Assembly (NCBI RefSeq): GCF_003352465.1
Contig: NZ_CP031153.1
Location: 2,594,987-2,658,986, forward strand
DNA: 64,000 nucleotides
DNA from: Kordia sp. SMS9
Lineage (GTDB): Bacteria > Bacteroidota > Bacteroidia > Flavobacteriales > Flavobacteriaceae
Reading direction: 5' to 3'
In this document: positions 45,490-56,951 of the stretch, piece by piece
Numbering within the stretch: position 1 is the stretch's first letter
How the letters are laid out: the number at the start of each line of letters is the position of its first letter
The notes under the pieces: generated by a model
What the model was told of the DNA's origin: nothing
Databases searched by the model: none
Seen by the model: only the letters and a program-made list of their open reading frames with translations
Program-made: the position numbers and the translations under genes

Positions 45490-48400
45490 ATGGAAAAAAA
45501 GATACTATTTGTTTTAACTTTATTATTGAGTTTTACAAGCGTTACTAAGGTAAACGCACAGCAACCAGTAGATAGTTGGACGATAACGACCGCGGCAGCA
45601 ACAGATCAAGATAATTACGTAGCTGGCGGAAACAATCATCAATATGGTCAAGGAGATGAAGTCACGTTAACATCTGTTACATACAACAGTACTGTATACA
45701 CTATTCCTTTTTCAAGTAGGTTTTACAGGTTTCAACGCGATGACATTGCTTCCAATGCCAATGGAGTGGCTGTAATAGGGAATAAGGCAAGTATATTTTA
45801 TGAGCGAACCGGTGCATCAAACTTCATTTACGGTCCAAGTTTGCCTGGAACACCAGGAAATATTGATTTAGAAACTATTTTAGAAGAATCAATCATCAAC
45901 AGAGGTGCTTTAGATGTATTCAAAAACACAGGATCAAACAGTGGAGATGAAGGTCCGTCAAATATAGAGCGTGTAGATGTTATATACCCTTCATTAACTA
46001 TTAACAATGCACCAGATTTAGCATTAAATGGTTTCTTAGCATCAGAAAAAAATGGAAACAATACATACAAAGTAGCGGCAATCTTATCGGTTGATGGTTC
46101 AGGAAACCCAACTTCTTTTGGAAATTTGCAGACAATAAACACAGCTTCCTACGGTGAGCCAACTATCGACTCTTTCAATCCTGCTCGTAGTTATGCGTTT
46201 ATAGAAGATTCTAATAGCGATAACGAACCTATAAGAGTAGGAGGAAGCTCTGAACGCATGGGAATCTCTCTAATTACATTCGCAGACTTAGGAGTTGCAG
46301 CAGGACAAACCATATACGGAGTATCCTTTTTTGGAGACGATGTTTTTGATACAGATAACTTATTAGACGTAACAACATTTCCAAACAATACAAGTACTGG
46401 AGCAGACATTCACGGTGGATTAGGGGCTGTAGTTACCGCAACTGGATTCGATCCGGCAGATGATGATGGAGATGGCGTGTCTAACACAAATGATATCTGT
46501 AACGGTTATGACGATATGGCGGATAATGATGCTGATGGTGTGCCAGATGGTTGTGACGAAGATGATGACAATGACGGAATCCTAGATACACAAGAACTTT
46601 GTGGAACCAATCCAATTCCACTAAATGCAGATTCAGTAGTACGAATTGAAATTGACCTGGATGATTTCCCTACCGAAGTAGGATGGTCTTTGTCTTTAGG
46701 TGGAAATGTCTTAGCAAGTCAAACAGCAGGAGCCTATACAGTGGCTAATGTTACGGTTTCTGAAGACATTACAGTAACAGAAAATGGAAACTACTTCTTT
46801 TCCATAACAGATACTTTTGGAGATGGTATTCAAGGAAATTCATATAGAATTTTAGTAGATGGTTCAATTCAGATTAATCGTACGTACGGGACACTAGGAG
46901 CGCCAGGAGGTACTTTTCCCTCACAATCAGATAACTTTTTAGTAAATACCATCATTACAAACCCATTTAGTTGTTTGTCAGATGATCCTAGTGGTGATGA
47001 AGATGGAGACGGAACAATCAACTATCAAGATCCAGATTTTTGCGCCTTAAACTTTACAGGAGTTTGTGCTAGTTTAGATACCAATAACGATGGAATTATA
47101 GATTCTTTTGATACGGACGCCGATGGTGATGGCTGTGCCGATACTTTAGAAGCAGGACACACAGACGGCGACGGTGATGAAATACTCGGAACTTCTCCAG
47201 TAACAGTAAATACCTCAAATGGTAGAGTTACTGGACAAGGCGGATATACAGGAACCACCATTGCAGTAACAAATGCAGGAAACACAGCAGCTTGTAACTT
47301 CTGTACATTAGATACAGCTTCTGTCTCTTCTATATTTTGTAACGATAATGGAACACCATTTGACGATACAGATGATACATTTACATTCTACATGAGTCCT
47401 ACTGGGAACTTTGTAGGATCTTCTTACAGTCTTTCAGGAGGAATTACTCAAGCAAATGTCTCGTATGATATTCCAGTACAATTTGGACCATTCCCAATCT
47501 CAGGCGGAAACATTGTATTTACAGTTACAGATGATACGGATGGTACTTGCCAATTAGTAGACGTAACGGTAGCGCCACCAGCAACATGTTCGTCCACTTC
47601 TTCTGTGGATACAGATTCAGACGGAGTTACAGACAATGTTGATATTGACAACGATAACGACGGAATAATAGATGATATTGAAAATGTATGTGCTTCAAGA
47701 GATTTAACTACTGGTTCGTGGACTGGAAGCAATCCTTTCACCAATACAGCAGGAACAAATACAATTACTTTTGGAAGTACCATGCCAGCAGGAGGTGTAA
47801 TTAATTATACGCCAAACGGAACCATGACTACAGATTCGTTCTTTTCTGATGCAGCAGTCGAAGGTACCACCTCTTTAGAACTTGCAGTTACCTGGGATGA
47901 TACCGCGGAACCGCTAGAAGCACCATCTAATGATAGAGTCGTAGGGACGGTAACAATAACATACGCAAACCCTACGTATAACCCAATAATACATATCGAT
48001 CGATTAGGAGGAAACACGCAAGTGCTCTCTAACGATTATATTTCCAATACATCGCTATGGACGTTGCAAAATGCAAATCTATCCATGGCGAAAATCTCTG
48101 GAAATACACAATTTATAGTAAATTCAAAACAATTTTACCGTGATCCGAGTCGAAACTTAGGACCAGCATCTGCAATAGTACTCTCAGGAGATGCAGATCT
48201 TGCAGGTGGACTTGGTACCGCAGCGGGTAGTATTCAAATATATGGTACAGTTACAACGCTAACATTCCAAGTAACGGGAGAAGGCTTAGATGGAAATGGT
48301 ACAGATGTACTTGAATTTTCATTTGATTCCTGTGCAGTTGTAGATACTGATGGCGATTCTACACCAGATTACTTGGATACAGAAAGTGATGGTGATGGAT

Positions 48401-51400
48401 GTTTTGACGCACTTGAAGGTTCAGACAATCTAGCAGCCAATACAGTAGATGGAAGTGGCGCATTAACAGGTCCAGTAAACACTTCAACAGGAGTCCCAAA
48501 CAATGTAAACACAACCACAGGACAAACCATAGGAAGCTCGCAAAACGCTTCAGTAACAGCTGGGCAATGTGATGATGATGGTGATGGTGTTGTAAACGAT
48601 AACGACCAGTGTAATGGATATGATGATACTGCCGATAATGATGGAGACTTAGTGCCAGATGGTTGTGACTTAGATGATGACAATGATGGTATTTTAGATG
48701 TGGATGAAAGTGATTGCTCGCCAACTCCAACAGCAATCAATACACCAGGCTATGCTTTAGGTACAGATTTTTCAGCTTCTTCATTACCAGACATAGCAGA
48801 ATATAACGGAACAGATATAGATTTATCATACGTATTGCAAGGAACAGCAACTTGGAATAGTGGTGTGCAAATACTAAACAATGGATCAATAAATCCTGAT
48901 GGAGACTATGTAAATCTTCAGCCAAATAATACCAATTTCCAAAATGGCGATGTGGGAGTCTATACAATGGATTTCAATCGCTCAGGAGTAACTTCCTCAG
49001 TAACCAACTTATCTTTTAGAATAGGAGGAATGGATAATGGTGACATAGTGCAATTTCAAGCGTTTAATGATGGAGAAGAAATTCCTATTACACAATCAAA
49101 TATTGCAAACATAAATATTCTACCAGGAAACTATTTCACTATAGGAAATAATGCTGTTAGAAGCCAAAATACAGGTGCAAATGCACCTGATAATGCAGTT
49201 GAATTTGCAATCAACTCACCTGTTGATCAAGTAGTAATGACTATTGGAAAAAATGGTGCAAATGCTTCAAATATTACGCTTCAAATTTTTAACATTGCTT
49301 ATTGTATTGATAGAAACTCAGATGCGGATGGAATACCAGATGCTTTCGATACAGATAGTGACGGTGATGGCTGTGCAGATGCAATAGAAGGCGCTGGAAC
49401 ATTCACTGCAGCTAATCTTGTAAATCCTGGAACGGATGATAGTTTAGGTGATAATGTGGATGCAAACGGAATTCCTCAAGTAAGTGGATCGTCAGCACAA
49501 CAAGCTACAACTACTGCTGTTACAGATAGCGGAGATACAACTGCATGTGTGCAACCTGCAATCAGCATCGGAGATGTAACCGTCACAGAAGGCACCGATG
49601 CTACGGCGAGTGTACCGGTAAGTATCGATACACCAAGTGGTGTAGATACCGTAGTAAGTATCACTACGGTAGATAACAGTGCGACCGATCCATCAGATTA
49701 TACTACCATAACAGTCACGGCAACCATTCCAGCGGGACAAACCACTGTGAATGTAAGTGTACCCATTGCAGATGATGTTATTGGGGAACCAACCGAGGAC
49801 TTTACGGTCAATGGAACTGTGACTAGTGGTAACACTAGCAACACCAATCCAAGTGGTACGGTCACCATCTTAGATGATGATACCCCAGCGGTCACCATCG
49901 GAGATGTCACGGTAACCGAAGGAACAGATGCTAATGCCACAGTACCAGTAAGTATCAACAATCCAAGCAGTACCGATGTAGTGGTAAGTATCACTACGGT
50001 AGACAACAGCGCGGCAGATCCAGCGGATTATACCACAACCACAGTGACGGCAACCATTCCAGCAGGACAGACCAGTGTTGATATTACCATTCCAATTATA
50101 GATGACACTATTGGGGAACCGACAGAGGACTTTGCAGTACAAGGAACAGTAACTAGCGGGAACGCTACAGATCCAGCAGCTGGTACGGTCACCATCTTAG
50201 ATGATGATACCCCAGCGGTTACCATCGGAGATGTAACCGTTACAGAAGGCACAGATGCTAATGCCACAGTACCAGTAAGTATCAACAATCCAAGCAGTAC
50301 CGATGTAGTGGTAAGTATCACCACGGTAGACAACAGCGCGGCAGATCCAGCGGATTATACCACAACCACGGTGACGGCAACCATCCCAGCAGGACAGACC
50401 AGTGTTGATATCACCATTCCAATTATAGATGACACTATTGGAGAGCCTACAGAGGACTTCGGCGTACAAGGAACGGTAACTAGCGGCAACGCTACAGACC
50501 CAGCAGCTGGTACGGTCACCATCTTAGATGATGATACCCCAGCGGTTACCATCGGAGATGTAACAGTGACTGAAGGAACGGATGCTAATGCCACAGTACC
50601 AGTAAGTATCAACAATCCAAGCAGTACCGATGTGGTGGTAAGTATCACTACAGTAGACAACAGCGCGGCAGATCCAGCGGATTATACCACAACCACAGTG
50701 ACGGCAACGATCCCAGCAGGACAGACCAGTGTTGATATTACCATTCCAATTATAGATGACACTATTGGAGAGCCTACAGAAGACTTTACCGTACAAGGAA
50801 CAGTAACTAGCGGCAACGCTAGTGATCCAGCAGCTGGCACGGTCACGATCTTAGATGATGATACCCCAGCGGTCACCATCGGCGATGTGAGCGTGACTGA
50901 AGGCACAGATATGAGTGCCACAGTACCAGTAAGTATCAACAATCCAAGCAGTACCGATGTAGTGGTAAGTATCACTACAGTAGATAACAGCGCAAGCGAT
51001 CCAGCGGATTATACCACAACGACAGTGACGGCAACGATCCCAGCAGGACAGACCAGTGTTGATATTACCATTCCAATTATAGATGACACTATTGGAGAGC
51101 CGACAGAAGACTTTACCGTACAAGGAACGGTAACTAGCGGCAACGCTACAGATCCAGCAGCTGGTACGGTCACCATCTTAGATGATGATACCCCAGCGGT
51201 CACCATCGGAGATGTAACAGTAACCGAAGGAACGGATGCTAGTGCCACAGTACCAGTAAGTATCAACAATCCAAGCAGTACCGATGTGGTGGTAAGTATC
51301 ACCACGGTAGACAACAGCGCGGCAGATCCAGCGGATTATACCACAACGACAGTGACGGCAACGATTCCAGCAGGACAGACCAGTGTTGATATCACCATTC

Positions 51401-54333
51401 CAATTATAGATGACACTATTGGAGAACCGACAGAGGACTTTACCGTACAAGGAACAGTAACTAGCGGGAACGCTACAGACCCAGCAGCTGGTACCGTTAC
51501 GATCTTAGATGATGATACCCCAGCGGTCACCATCGGAGATGTGACAGTGACTGAAGGAACAGATGCTAATGCCACGGTACCAGTGAGTATCAACAATCCA
51601 AGCAGTACCGATGTAGTGGTAAGTATCACTACAGTAGACAACAGCGCGGCAGATCCAGCGGATTATACCACAACGACAGTGACGGCAACCATTCCAGCAG
51701 GACAGACCAGTGTTGATATCACCATTCCAATTATAGATGACACTATTGGAGAGCCGACAGAGGACTTCGGCGTACAAGGAACAGTAACTAGCGGCAACGC
51801 TACAGACCCAGCAGCTGGTACCGTTACGATCTTAGATGATGATACCCCAGCGGTCACCATCGGAGATGTGAGCGTTACAGAAGGAACAGATGCTAATGCC
51901 ACGGTACCAGTGAGTATCAACAATCCAAGCAGTACCGATGTAGTGGTAAGTATCACCACGGTAGACAACAGCGCGGCAGATCCAGCGGATTATACCACAA
52001 CCACAGTGACGGCAACCATCCCAGCAGGACAGACCAGTGTTGATATCACCATTCCAATTATAGATGACACTATTGGGGAACCGACAGAGGACTTCGGCGT
52101 ACAAGGAACGGTAACTAGCGGGAACGCTAGTGATCCAGCAGCTGGCACGGTCACCATCTTAGATGATGATACCCCAGCGGTCACCATCGGAGATGTAACA
52201 GTAACCGAAGGAACGGATGCTAGTGCCACAGTACCAGTAAGTATCAACAATCCAAGCAGTACCGATGTGGTGGTAAGTATCACCACGGTAGACAACAGCG
52301 CGGCAGATCCAGCGGATTATACCACCACCACAGTGACGGCAACGATTCCAGCAGGACAGACTTCTGTTGATATCACCATTCCAATTATAGATGACACTAT
52401 TGGAGAACCGACAGAGGACTTTGCAGTACAAGGAACGGTAACTAGCGGCAACGCTAGTGATCCAGCAGCTGGCACGGTCACGATCTTAGATGATGATACC
52501 CCAGCGGTCACCATCGGCGATGTGAGCGTGACTGAAGGCACAGATATGAGTGCCACAGTACCAGTAAGTATCAACAATCCAAGCAGTACCGATGTAGTGG
52601 TAAGTATCACTACAGTAGATAACAGCGCAAGCGATCCAGCGGATTATACCACAACGACAGTGACGGCAACGATCCCAGCAGGACAGACCAGTGTTGATAT
52701 CACCATTCCAATTATAGATGACACTATTGGGGAACCGACAGAGGACTTTGCAGTACAAGGAACAGTAACTAGCGGGAACGCTACAGACCCAGCAGCTGGT
52801 ACCGTTACGATCTTAGATGATGATACCCCAGCGGTCACCATCGGAGATGTGAGCGTGACTGAAGGCACAGATATGAGTGCCACAGTACCAGTGAGTATCA
52901 ACAATCCAAGCAGTACCGATGTAGTGGTAAGTATCACCACGGTAGACAACAGCGCGGCAGATCCAGCGGATTATACCACCACCACAGTGACGGCAACCAT
53001 TCCAGCAGGACAGACCAGTGTTGATGTTACCATTCCAATTATAGATGACACTATTGGAGAACCAACAGAGGACTTTGCAGTACAAGGAACAGTAACTAGC
53101 GGGAACGCTACAGACCCAGCAGCTGGTACCGTTACGATCTTAGATGATGATACCCCAGCGGTCACCATCGGAGATGTGACAGTGACTGAAGGAACAGATG
53201 CTAATGCCACGGTACCAGTGAGTATCAACAATCCAAGCAGTACCGATGTAGTGGTAAGTATCACCACGGTAGACAACAGCGCGGCAGATCCAGCGGATTA
53301 TACCACCACCACAGTGACGGCAACCATTCCAGCAGGACAGACCAGTGTTGATATCACCATTCCAATTATAGATGACACTATTGGAGAACCAACAGAGGAC
53401 TTTGCAGTACAAGGAACAGTAACTAGCGGGAACGCTACAGACCCAGCCGATGGTACGGTCACCATCTTAGATGATGATACCCCAGCGGTCACCATCGGAG
53501 ATGTGACAGTGACTGAAGGCACAGATATGAGTGCCACAGTACCAGTAAGTATCAACAATCCAAGCAGTACCGATGTAGTGGTAAGTATCACTACAGTAGA
53601 CAACAGCGCGGCAGATCCAGCGGATTATACCACAACGACAGTGACGGCAACGATTCCAGCAGGACAGACCAGTGTTGATATCACCATTCCAATTATAGAT
53701 GACACTATTGGGGAACCGACAGAGGACTTCGGCGTACAAGGAACAGTAACTAGCGGGAACGCTACAGACCCAGCAGCTGGTACCGTTACGATCTTAGATG
53801 ATGATACCCCAGCGGTCACCATCGGAGATGTGACAGTGACTGAAGGAACAGATGCTAATGCCACGGTACCAGTGAGTATCAACAATCCAAGCAGTACCGA
53901 TGTAGTGGTAAGTATCACCACGGTAGACAACAGCGCGGCAGATCCAGCGGATTATACCACAACCACGGTTACGGCAACCATCCCAGCAGGACAGACTTCT
54001 GTTGATGTCACCATTCCAATTATAGATGACACTATTGGAGAACCGACAGAGGACTTTACCGTACAAGGAACGGTAACTAGCGGGAACGCTACAGATCCAG
54101 CAGCTGGTACCGTTACGATCTTAGATGATGATACCCCAGCGGTCACCATCGGAGATGTGACAGTGACTGAAGGAACAGATGCTAAGTGCCACAGTACCAG
54201 TAAGTATCAACAATCCAAGCAGTACCGATGTGGTGGTAAGTATCACCACGGTAGACAACAGCGCGGCAGATCCAGCGGATTATACCACCACCACAGTGAC
54301 GGCAACGATTCCAGCAGGACAGACTTCTGTTGA
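45490..54333 (+). CDS. Giant Calx-beta/thrombospondin-3 surface protein, part 1 (frameshifted)
   Basis: N-terminal 2947 residues of a surface giant. Start at MEKKILFVLTLLLSFTSVTK gives a signal peptide (cleavage after VNAQ, about residue 24); an ATG 7 codons earlier is rejected. An N-terminal domain of about 300 residues follows. Thrombospondin type-3 segments (e.g. DDDGDGVSNTND, DDDNDGILD) lie near 321-371, 500-554, 706-731, 951-1077 and 1276-1304. Calx-beta units begin near 1357. Antiparallel beta Calx-beta domains bind calcium and suit adhesion. The frame breaks at 54184-54187, where GCT-AAGT-GCC replaces GCT-AAT-GCC. Confidence 0.85.
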   Translation: MEKKILFVLTLLLSFTSVTKVNAQQPVDSWTITTAAATDQDNYVAGGNNHQYGQGDEVTLTSVTYNSTVYTIPFSSRFYRFQRDDIASNANGVAVIGNKASIFYERTGASNFIYGPSLPGTPGNIDLETILEESIINRGALDVFKNTGSNSGDEGPSNIERVDVIYPSLTINNAPDLALNGFLASEKNGNNTYKVAAILSVDGSGNPTSFGNLQTINTASYGEPTIDSFNPARSYAFIEDSNSDNEPIRVGGSSERMGISLITFADLGVAAGQTIYGVSFFGDDVFDTDNLLDVTTFPNNTSTGADIHGGLGAVVTATGFDPADDDGDGVSNTNDICNGYDDMADNDADGVPDGCDEDDDNDGILDTQELCGTNPIPLNADSVVRIEIDLDDFPTEVGWSLSLGGNVLASQTAGAYTVANVTVSEDITVTENGNYFFSITDTFGDGIQGNSYRILVDGSIQINRTYGTLGAPGGTFPSQSDNFLVNTIITNPFSCLSDDPSGDEDGDGTINYQDPDFCALNFTGVCASLDTNNDGIIDSFDTDADGDGCADTLEAGHTDGDGDEILGTSPVTVNTSNGRVTGQGGYTGTTIAVTNAGNTAACNFCTLDTASVSSIFCNDNGTPFDDTDDTFTFYMSPTGNFVGSSYSLSGGITQANVSYDIPVQFGPFPISGGNIVFTVTDDTDGTCQLVDVTVAPPATCSSTSSVDTDSDGVTDNVDIDNDNDGIIDDIENVCASRDLTTGSWTGSNPFTNTAGTNTITFGSTMPAGGVINYTPNGTMTTDSFFSDAAVEGTTSLELAVTWDDTAEPLEAPSNDRVVGTVTITYANPTYNPIIHIDRLGGNTQVLSNDYISNTSLWTLQNANLSMAKISGNTQFIVNSKQFYRDPSRNLGPASAIVLSGDADLAGGLGTAAGSIQIYGTVTTLTFQVTGEGLDGNGTDVLEFSFDSCAVVDTDGDSTPDYLDTESDGDGCFDALEGSDNLAANTVDGSGALTGPVNTSTGVPNNVNTTTGQTIGSSQNASVTAGQCDDDGDGVVNDNDQCNGYDDTADNDGDLVPDGCDLDDDNDGILDVDESDCSPTPTAINTPGYALGTDFSASSLPDIAEYNGTDIDLSYVLQGTATWNSGVQILNNGSINPDGDYVNLQPNNTNFQNGDVGVYTMDFNRSGVTSSVTNLSFRIGGMDNGDIVQFQAFNDGEEIPITQSNIANINILPGNYFTIGNNAVRSQNTGANAPDNAVEFAINSPVDQVVMTIGKNGANASNITLQIFNIAYCIDRNSDADGIPDAFDTDSDGDGCADAIEGAGTFTAANLVNPGTDDSLGDNVDANGIPQVSGSSAQQATTTAVTDSGDTTACVQPAISIGDVTVTEGTDATASVPVSIDTPSGVDTVVSITTVDNSATDPSDYTTITVTATIPAGQTTVNVSVPIADDVIGEPTEDFTVNGTVTSGNTSNTNPSGTVTILDDDTPAVTIGDVTVTEGTDANATVPVSINNPSSTDVVVSITTVDNSAADPADYTTTTVTATIPAGQTSVDITIPIIDDTIGEPTEDFAVQGTVTSGNATDPAAGTVTILDDDTPAVTIGDVTVTEGTDANATVPVSINNPSSTDVVVSITTVDNSAADPADYTTTTVTATIPAGQTSVDITIPIIDDTIGEPTEDFGVQGTVTSGNATDPAAGTVTILDDDTPAVTIGDVTVTEGTDANATVPVSINNPSSTDVVVSITTVDNSAADPADYTTTTVTATIPAGQTSVDITIPIIDDTIGEPTEDFTVQGTVTSGNASDPAAGTVTILDDDTPAVTIGDVSVTEGTDMSATVPVSINNPSSTDVVVSITTVDNSASDPADYTTTTVTATIPAGQTSVDITIPIIDDTIGEPTEDFTVQGTVTSGNATDPAAGTVTILDDDTPAVTIGDVTVTEGTDASATVPVSINNPSSTDVVVSITTVDNSAADPADYTTTTVTATIPAGQTSVDITIPIIDDTIGEPTEDFTVQGTVTSGNATDPAAGTVTILDDDTPAVTIGDVTVTEGTDANATVPVSINNPSSTDVVVSITTVDNSAADPADYTTTTVTATIPAGQTSVDITIPIIDDTIGEPTEDFGVQGTVTSGNATDPAAGTVTILDDDTPAVTIGDVSVTEGTDANATVPVSINNPSSTDVVVSITTVDNSAADPADYTTTTVTATIPAGQTSVDITIPIIDDTIGEPTEDFGVQGTVTSGNASDPAAGTVTILDDDTPAVTIGDVTVTEGTDASATVPVSINNPSSTDVVVSITTVDNSAADPADYTTTTVTATIPAGQTSVDITIPIIDDTIGEPTEDFAVQGTVTSGNASDPAAGTVTILDDDTPAVTIGDVSVTEGTDMSATVPVSINNPSSTDVVVSITTVDNSASDPADYTTTTVTATIPAGQTSVDITIPIIDDTIGEPTEDFAVQGTVTSGNATDPAAGTVTILDDDTPAVTIGDVSVTEGTDMSATVPVSINNPSSTDVVVSITTVDNSAADPADYTTTTVTATIPAGQTSVDVTIPIIDDTIGEPTEDFAVQGTVTSGNATDPAAGTVTILDDDTPAVTIGDVTVTEGTDANATVPVSINNPSSTDVVVSITTVDNSAADPADYTTTTVTATIPAGQTSVDITIPIIDDTIGEPTEDFAVQGTVTSGNATDPADGTVTILDDDTPAVTIGDVTVTEGTDMSATVPVSINNPSSTDVVVSITTVDNSAADPADYTTTTVTATIPAGQTSVDITIPIIDDTIGEPTEDFGVQGTVTSGNATDPAAGTVTILDDDTPAVTIGDVTVTEGTDANATVPVSINNPSSTDVVVSITTVDNSAADPADYTTTTVTATIPAGQTSVDVTIPIIDDTIGEPTEDFTVQGTVTSGNATDPAAGTVTILDDDTPAVTIGDVTVTEGTDAKCHSTSKYQQSKQYRCGGKYHHGRQQRGRSSGLYHHHSDGNDSSRTDFC

Positions 54334-55717
54334 TGTCACCATTCCAATTATAGATGACACTATTGGAGAGCCGACAGAGGACTTTACCGTACAAGGAACG
54401 GTAACAAGCGGCAACGCTAGTGATCCAGCAGCTGGTACGGTCACCATCTTAGATGATGATACCCCAGCGGTCACCATCGGAGATGTGACAGTGACTGAAG
54501 GAACAGACGCTAATGCCACAGTACCAGTAAGTATCAACAATCCAAGCAGTACCGATGTAGTGGTAAGTATCACTACAGTAGACAACAGCGCGGCAGATCC
54601 AGCGGATTATACCACAACGACAGTGACGGCAACCATTCCAGCAGGACAGACTTCTGTTGATATCACCATTCCAATTATAGATGACACTATTGGAGAGCCG
54701 ACAGAGGACTTTGCCATACAAGGAACAGTAACAAGCGGCAACGCTAGTGATCCAGCAGCTGGTACGGTCACCATCTTAGATGATGATACCCCAGCGGTCA
54801 CCATCGGAGATGTGACAGTGACTGAAGGAACAGATATGAGTGCCACAGTACCAGTAAGTATCAACAATCCAAGCAGTACCGATGTAGTGGTAAGTATCAC
54901 CACGGTAGACAACAGCGCGGCAGATCCAGCGGATTATACCACAACGACAGTGACGGCAACCATTCCAGCAGGACAGACCAGTGTTGATATCACCATTCCA
55001 ATTATAGATGACACTATTGGAGAGCCGACAGAAGACTTCGCCGTACAAGGAACAGTAACTAGCGGGAACGCTACAGACCCAGCCGATGGTACCGTTACGA
55101 TCTTAGATGATGATACCCCAGCGGTCACCATCGGAGATGTGACAGTGACTGAAGGAACAGATGCTAATGCCACGGTACCAGTGAGTATCAACAATCCAAG
55201 CAGTACCGATGTAGTGGTAAGTATCACTACAGTAGACAACAGCGCGGCAGATCCAGCGGATTATACCACAACGACAGTGACGGCAACCATTCCAGCAGGA
55301 CAGACTTCTGTTGATATCACCATTCCAATTATAGATGACACTATTGGAGAACCAACAGAGGACTTTGCCGTACAAGGAACAGTAACTAGCGGGAACGCTA
55401 CAGACCCAGCAGCTGGTACCGTTACGATCTTAGATGATGATACCCCAGCGGTCACCATCGGAGATGTGACAGTGACTGAAGGAACAGATGCTAATGCCAC
55501 AGTACCAGTGAGTATCAACAATCCAAGCAGTACCGATGTAGTGGTAAGTATCACCACGGTAGACAACAGCGCGGCAGATCCAGCGGATTATACCACAACC
55601 ACAGTGACGGCAACCATTCCAGCAGGACAGACCAGTGTTGATATCACCATTCCAATTATAGATGACACTATTGGGGAACCGACAGAGGACTTTGCAGTAC
55701 AAGGAACAGGTAACTAG
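54179..55717 (+). CDS. Giant surface protein, part 2 (middle fragment)
   Basis: Continuation in a shifted frame of the same Calx-beta array (about five units). Its initial MLS is a by-product of the shift, not a real start. It ends when ACAGTAACT becomes ACAGGTAACTAG at 55707-55713, again one extra base. It should be read with the neighbouring fragments as one gene. Confidence 0.6.
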   Translation: MLSATVPVSINNPSSTDVVVSITTVDNSAADPADYTTTTVTATIPAGQTSVDVTIPIIDDTIGEPTEDFTVQGTVTSGNASDPAAGTVTILDDDTPAVTIGDVTVTEGTDANATVPVSINNPSSTDVVVSITTVDNSAADPADYTTTTVTATIPAGQTSVDITIPIIDDTIGEPTEDFAIQGTVTSGNASDPAAGTVTILDDDTPAVTIGDVTVTEGTDMSATVPVSINNPSSTDVVVSITTVDNSAADPADYTTTTVTATIPAGQTSVDITIPIIDDTIGEPTEDFAVQGTVTSGNATDPADGTVTILDDDTPAVTIGDVTVTEGTDANATVPVSINNPSSTDVVVSITTVDNSAADPADYTTTTVTATIPAGQTSVDITIPIIDDTIGEPTEDFAVQGTVTSGNATDPAAGTVTILDDDTPAVTIGDVTVTEGTDANATVPVSINNPSSTDVVVSITTVDNSAADPADYTTTTVTATIPAGQTSVDITIPIIDDTIGEPTEDFAVQGTGN

Positions 55718-56951
55718 CGGCAACGCTACAGATCCAGCAGCTGGTACGGTCACCATCTTAGATGATGATACCCCAGCGGTCACCATCGGAGATGTGACAG
55801 TGACTGAAGGAACAGATGCTAGTGCCACGGTACCAGTAAGTATCAACAATCCAAGCAGTACCGATGTAGTGGTAAGTATCACCACGGTAGACAACAGCGC
55901 GGCAGATCCAGCGGATTATACCACAACCACAGTGACGGCAACCATTCCAGCAGGACAGACCAGTGTTGATATCACCATTCCAATTATAGATGACACTATT
56001 GGAGAACCGACAGAGGACTTCGGCGTACAAGGAACGGTAACTAGCGGGAACGCTACAGATCCAGCAGCTGGTACGGTCACCATCTTAGATGATGATACCC
56101 CAGCGGTCACCATCGGAGATGTAACAGTGACTGAAGGAACGGATGCTAATGCCACAGTACCAGTAAGTATCAACAATCCAAGCAGTACCGATGTGGTGGT
56201 AAGTATCACTACAGTAGACAACAGCGCGGCAGATCCAGCGGATTATACCACAACCACAGTGACGGCAACCATCCCAGCAGGACAGACCAGTGTTGATATC
56301 ACCATTCCAATTATAGATGACACTATTGGAGAACCGACAGAGGACTTTGCAGTACAAGGAACAGTAACTAGCGGGAACGCTACAGATCCAGCAGCTGGTA
56401 CGGTCACCATCTTAGATGATGATACCCCAGCGGTCACCATCGGAGATGTAACAGTGACTGAAGGAACAGATGCTAGTGCCACAGTACCAGTAAGTATCAA
56501 CAATCCAAGCAGTACCGATGTAGTGGTAAGTATCACTACAGTAGACAACAGCGCGGCAGATCCAGCGGATTATACCACAACCACAGTGACGGCAACGATT
56601 CCAGCAGGACAGACCAGTGTTGATATCACCATTCCAATTATAGATGACACTATTGGAGAGCCGACAGAGGACTTTACCGTACAAGGAACGGTAACTAGCG
56701 GCAACGCTACAGATCCAGCAGCTGGTACGGTCACCATCTTAGATGATGATACCCCAGCGGTCACCATCGGAGATGTGACAGTGACTGAAGGAACAGATGC
56801 TGAGTGCCACAGTACCAGTAAGTATCAACAATCCAAGCAGTACCGATGTAGTGGTAAGTATCACTACAGTAGACAACAGCGCGGCAGATCCAGCGGATTA
56901 TACCACAACCACAGTGACGGCAACGATTCCAGCAGGACAGACCAGTGTTGA
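55662..56951 (+). CDS. Giant surface protein, part 3 (middle fragment)
   Basis: Third segment, about four Calx-beta units. It overlaps part 2 because the frame shifts within a repeat. It ends shortly after GATGCTGAGTGCC (56797-56808), where one base is added relative to GATGCTAGTGCC. Confidence 0.6.
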   Translation: MTLLGNRQRTLQYKEQVTSGNATDPAAGTVTILDDDTPAVTIGDVTVTEGTDASATVPVSINNPSSTDVVVSITTVDNSAADPADYTTTTVTATIPAGQTSVDITIPIIDDTIGEPTEDFGVQGTVTSGNATDPAAGTVTILDDDTPAVTIGDVTVTEGTDANATVPVSINNPSSTDVVVSITTVDNSAADPADYTTTTVTATIPAGQTSVDITIPIIDDTIGEPTEDFAVQGTVTSGNATDPAAGTVTILDDDTPAVTIGDVTVTEGTDASATVPVSINNPSSTDVVVSITTVDNSAADPADYTTTTVTATIPAGQTSVDITIPIIDDTIGEPTEDFTVQGTVTSGNATDPAAGTVTILDDDTPAVTIGDVTVTEGTDAECHSTSKYQQSKQYRCSGKYHYSRQQRGRSSGLYHNHSDGNDSSRTDQC

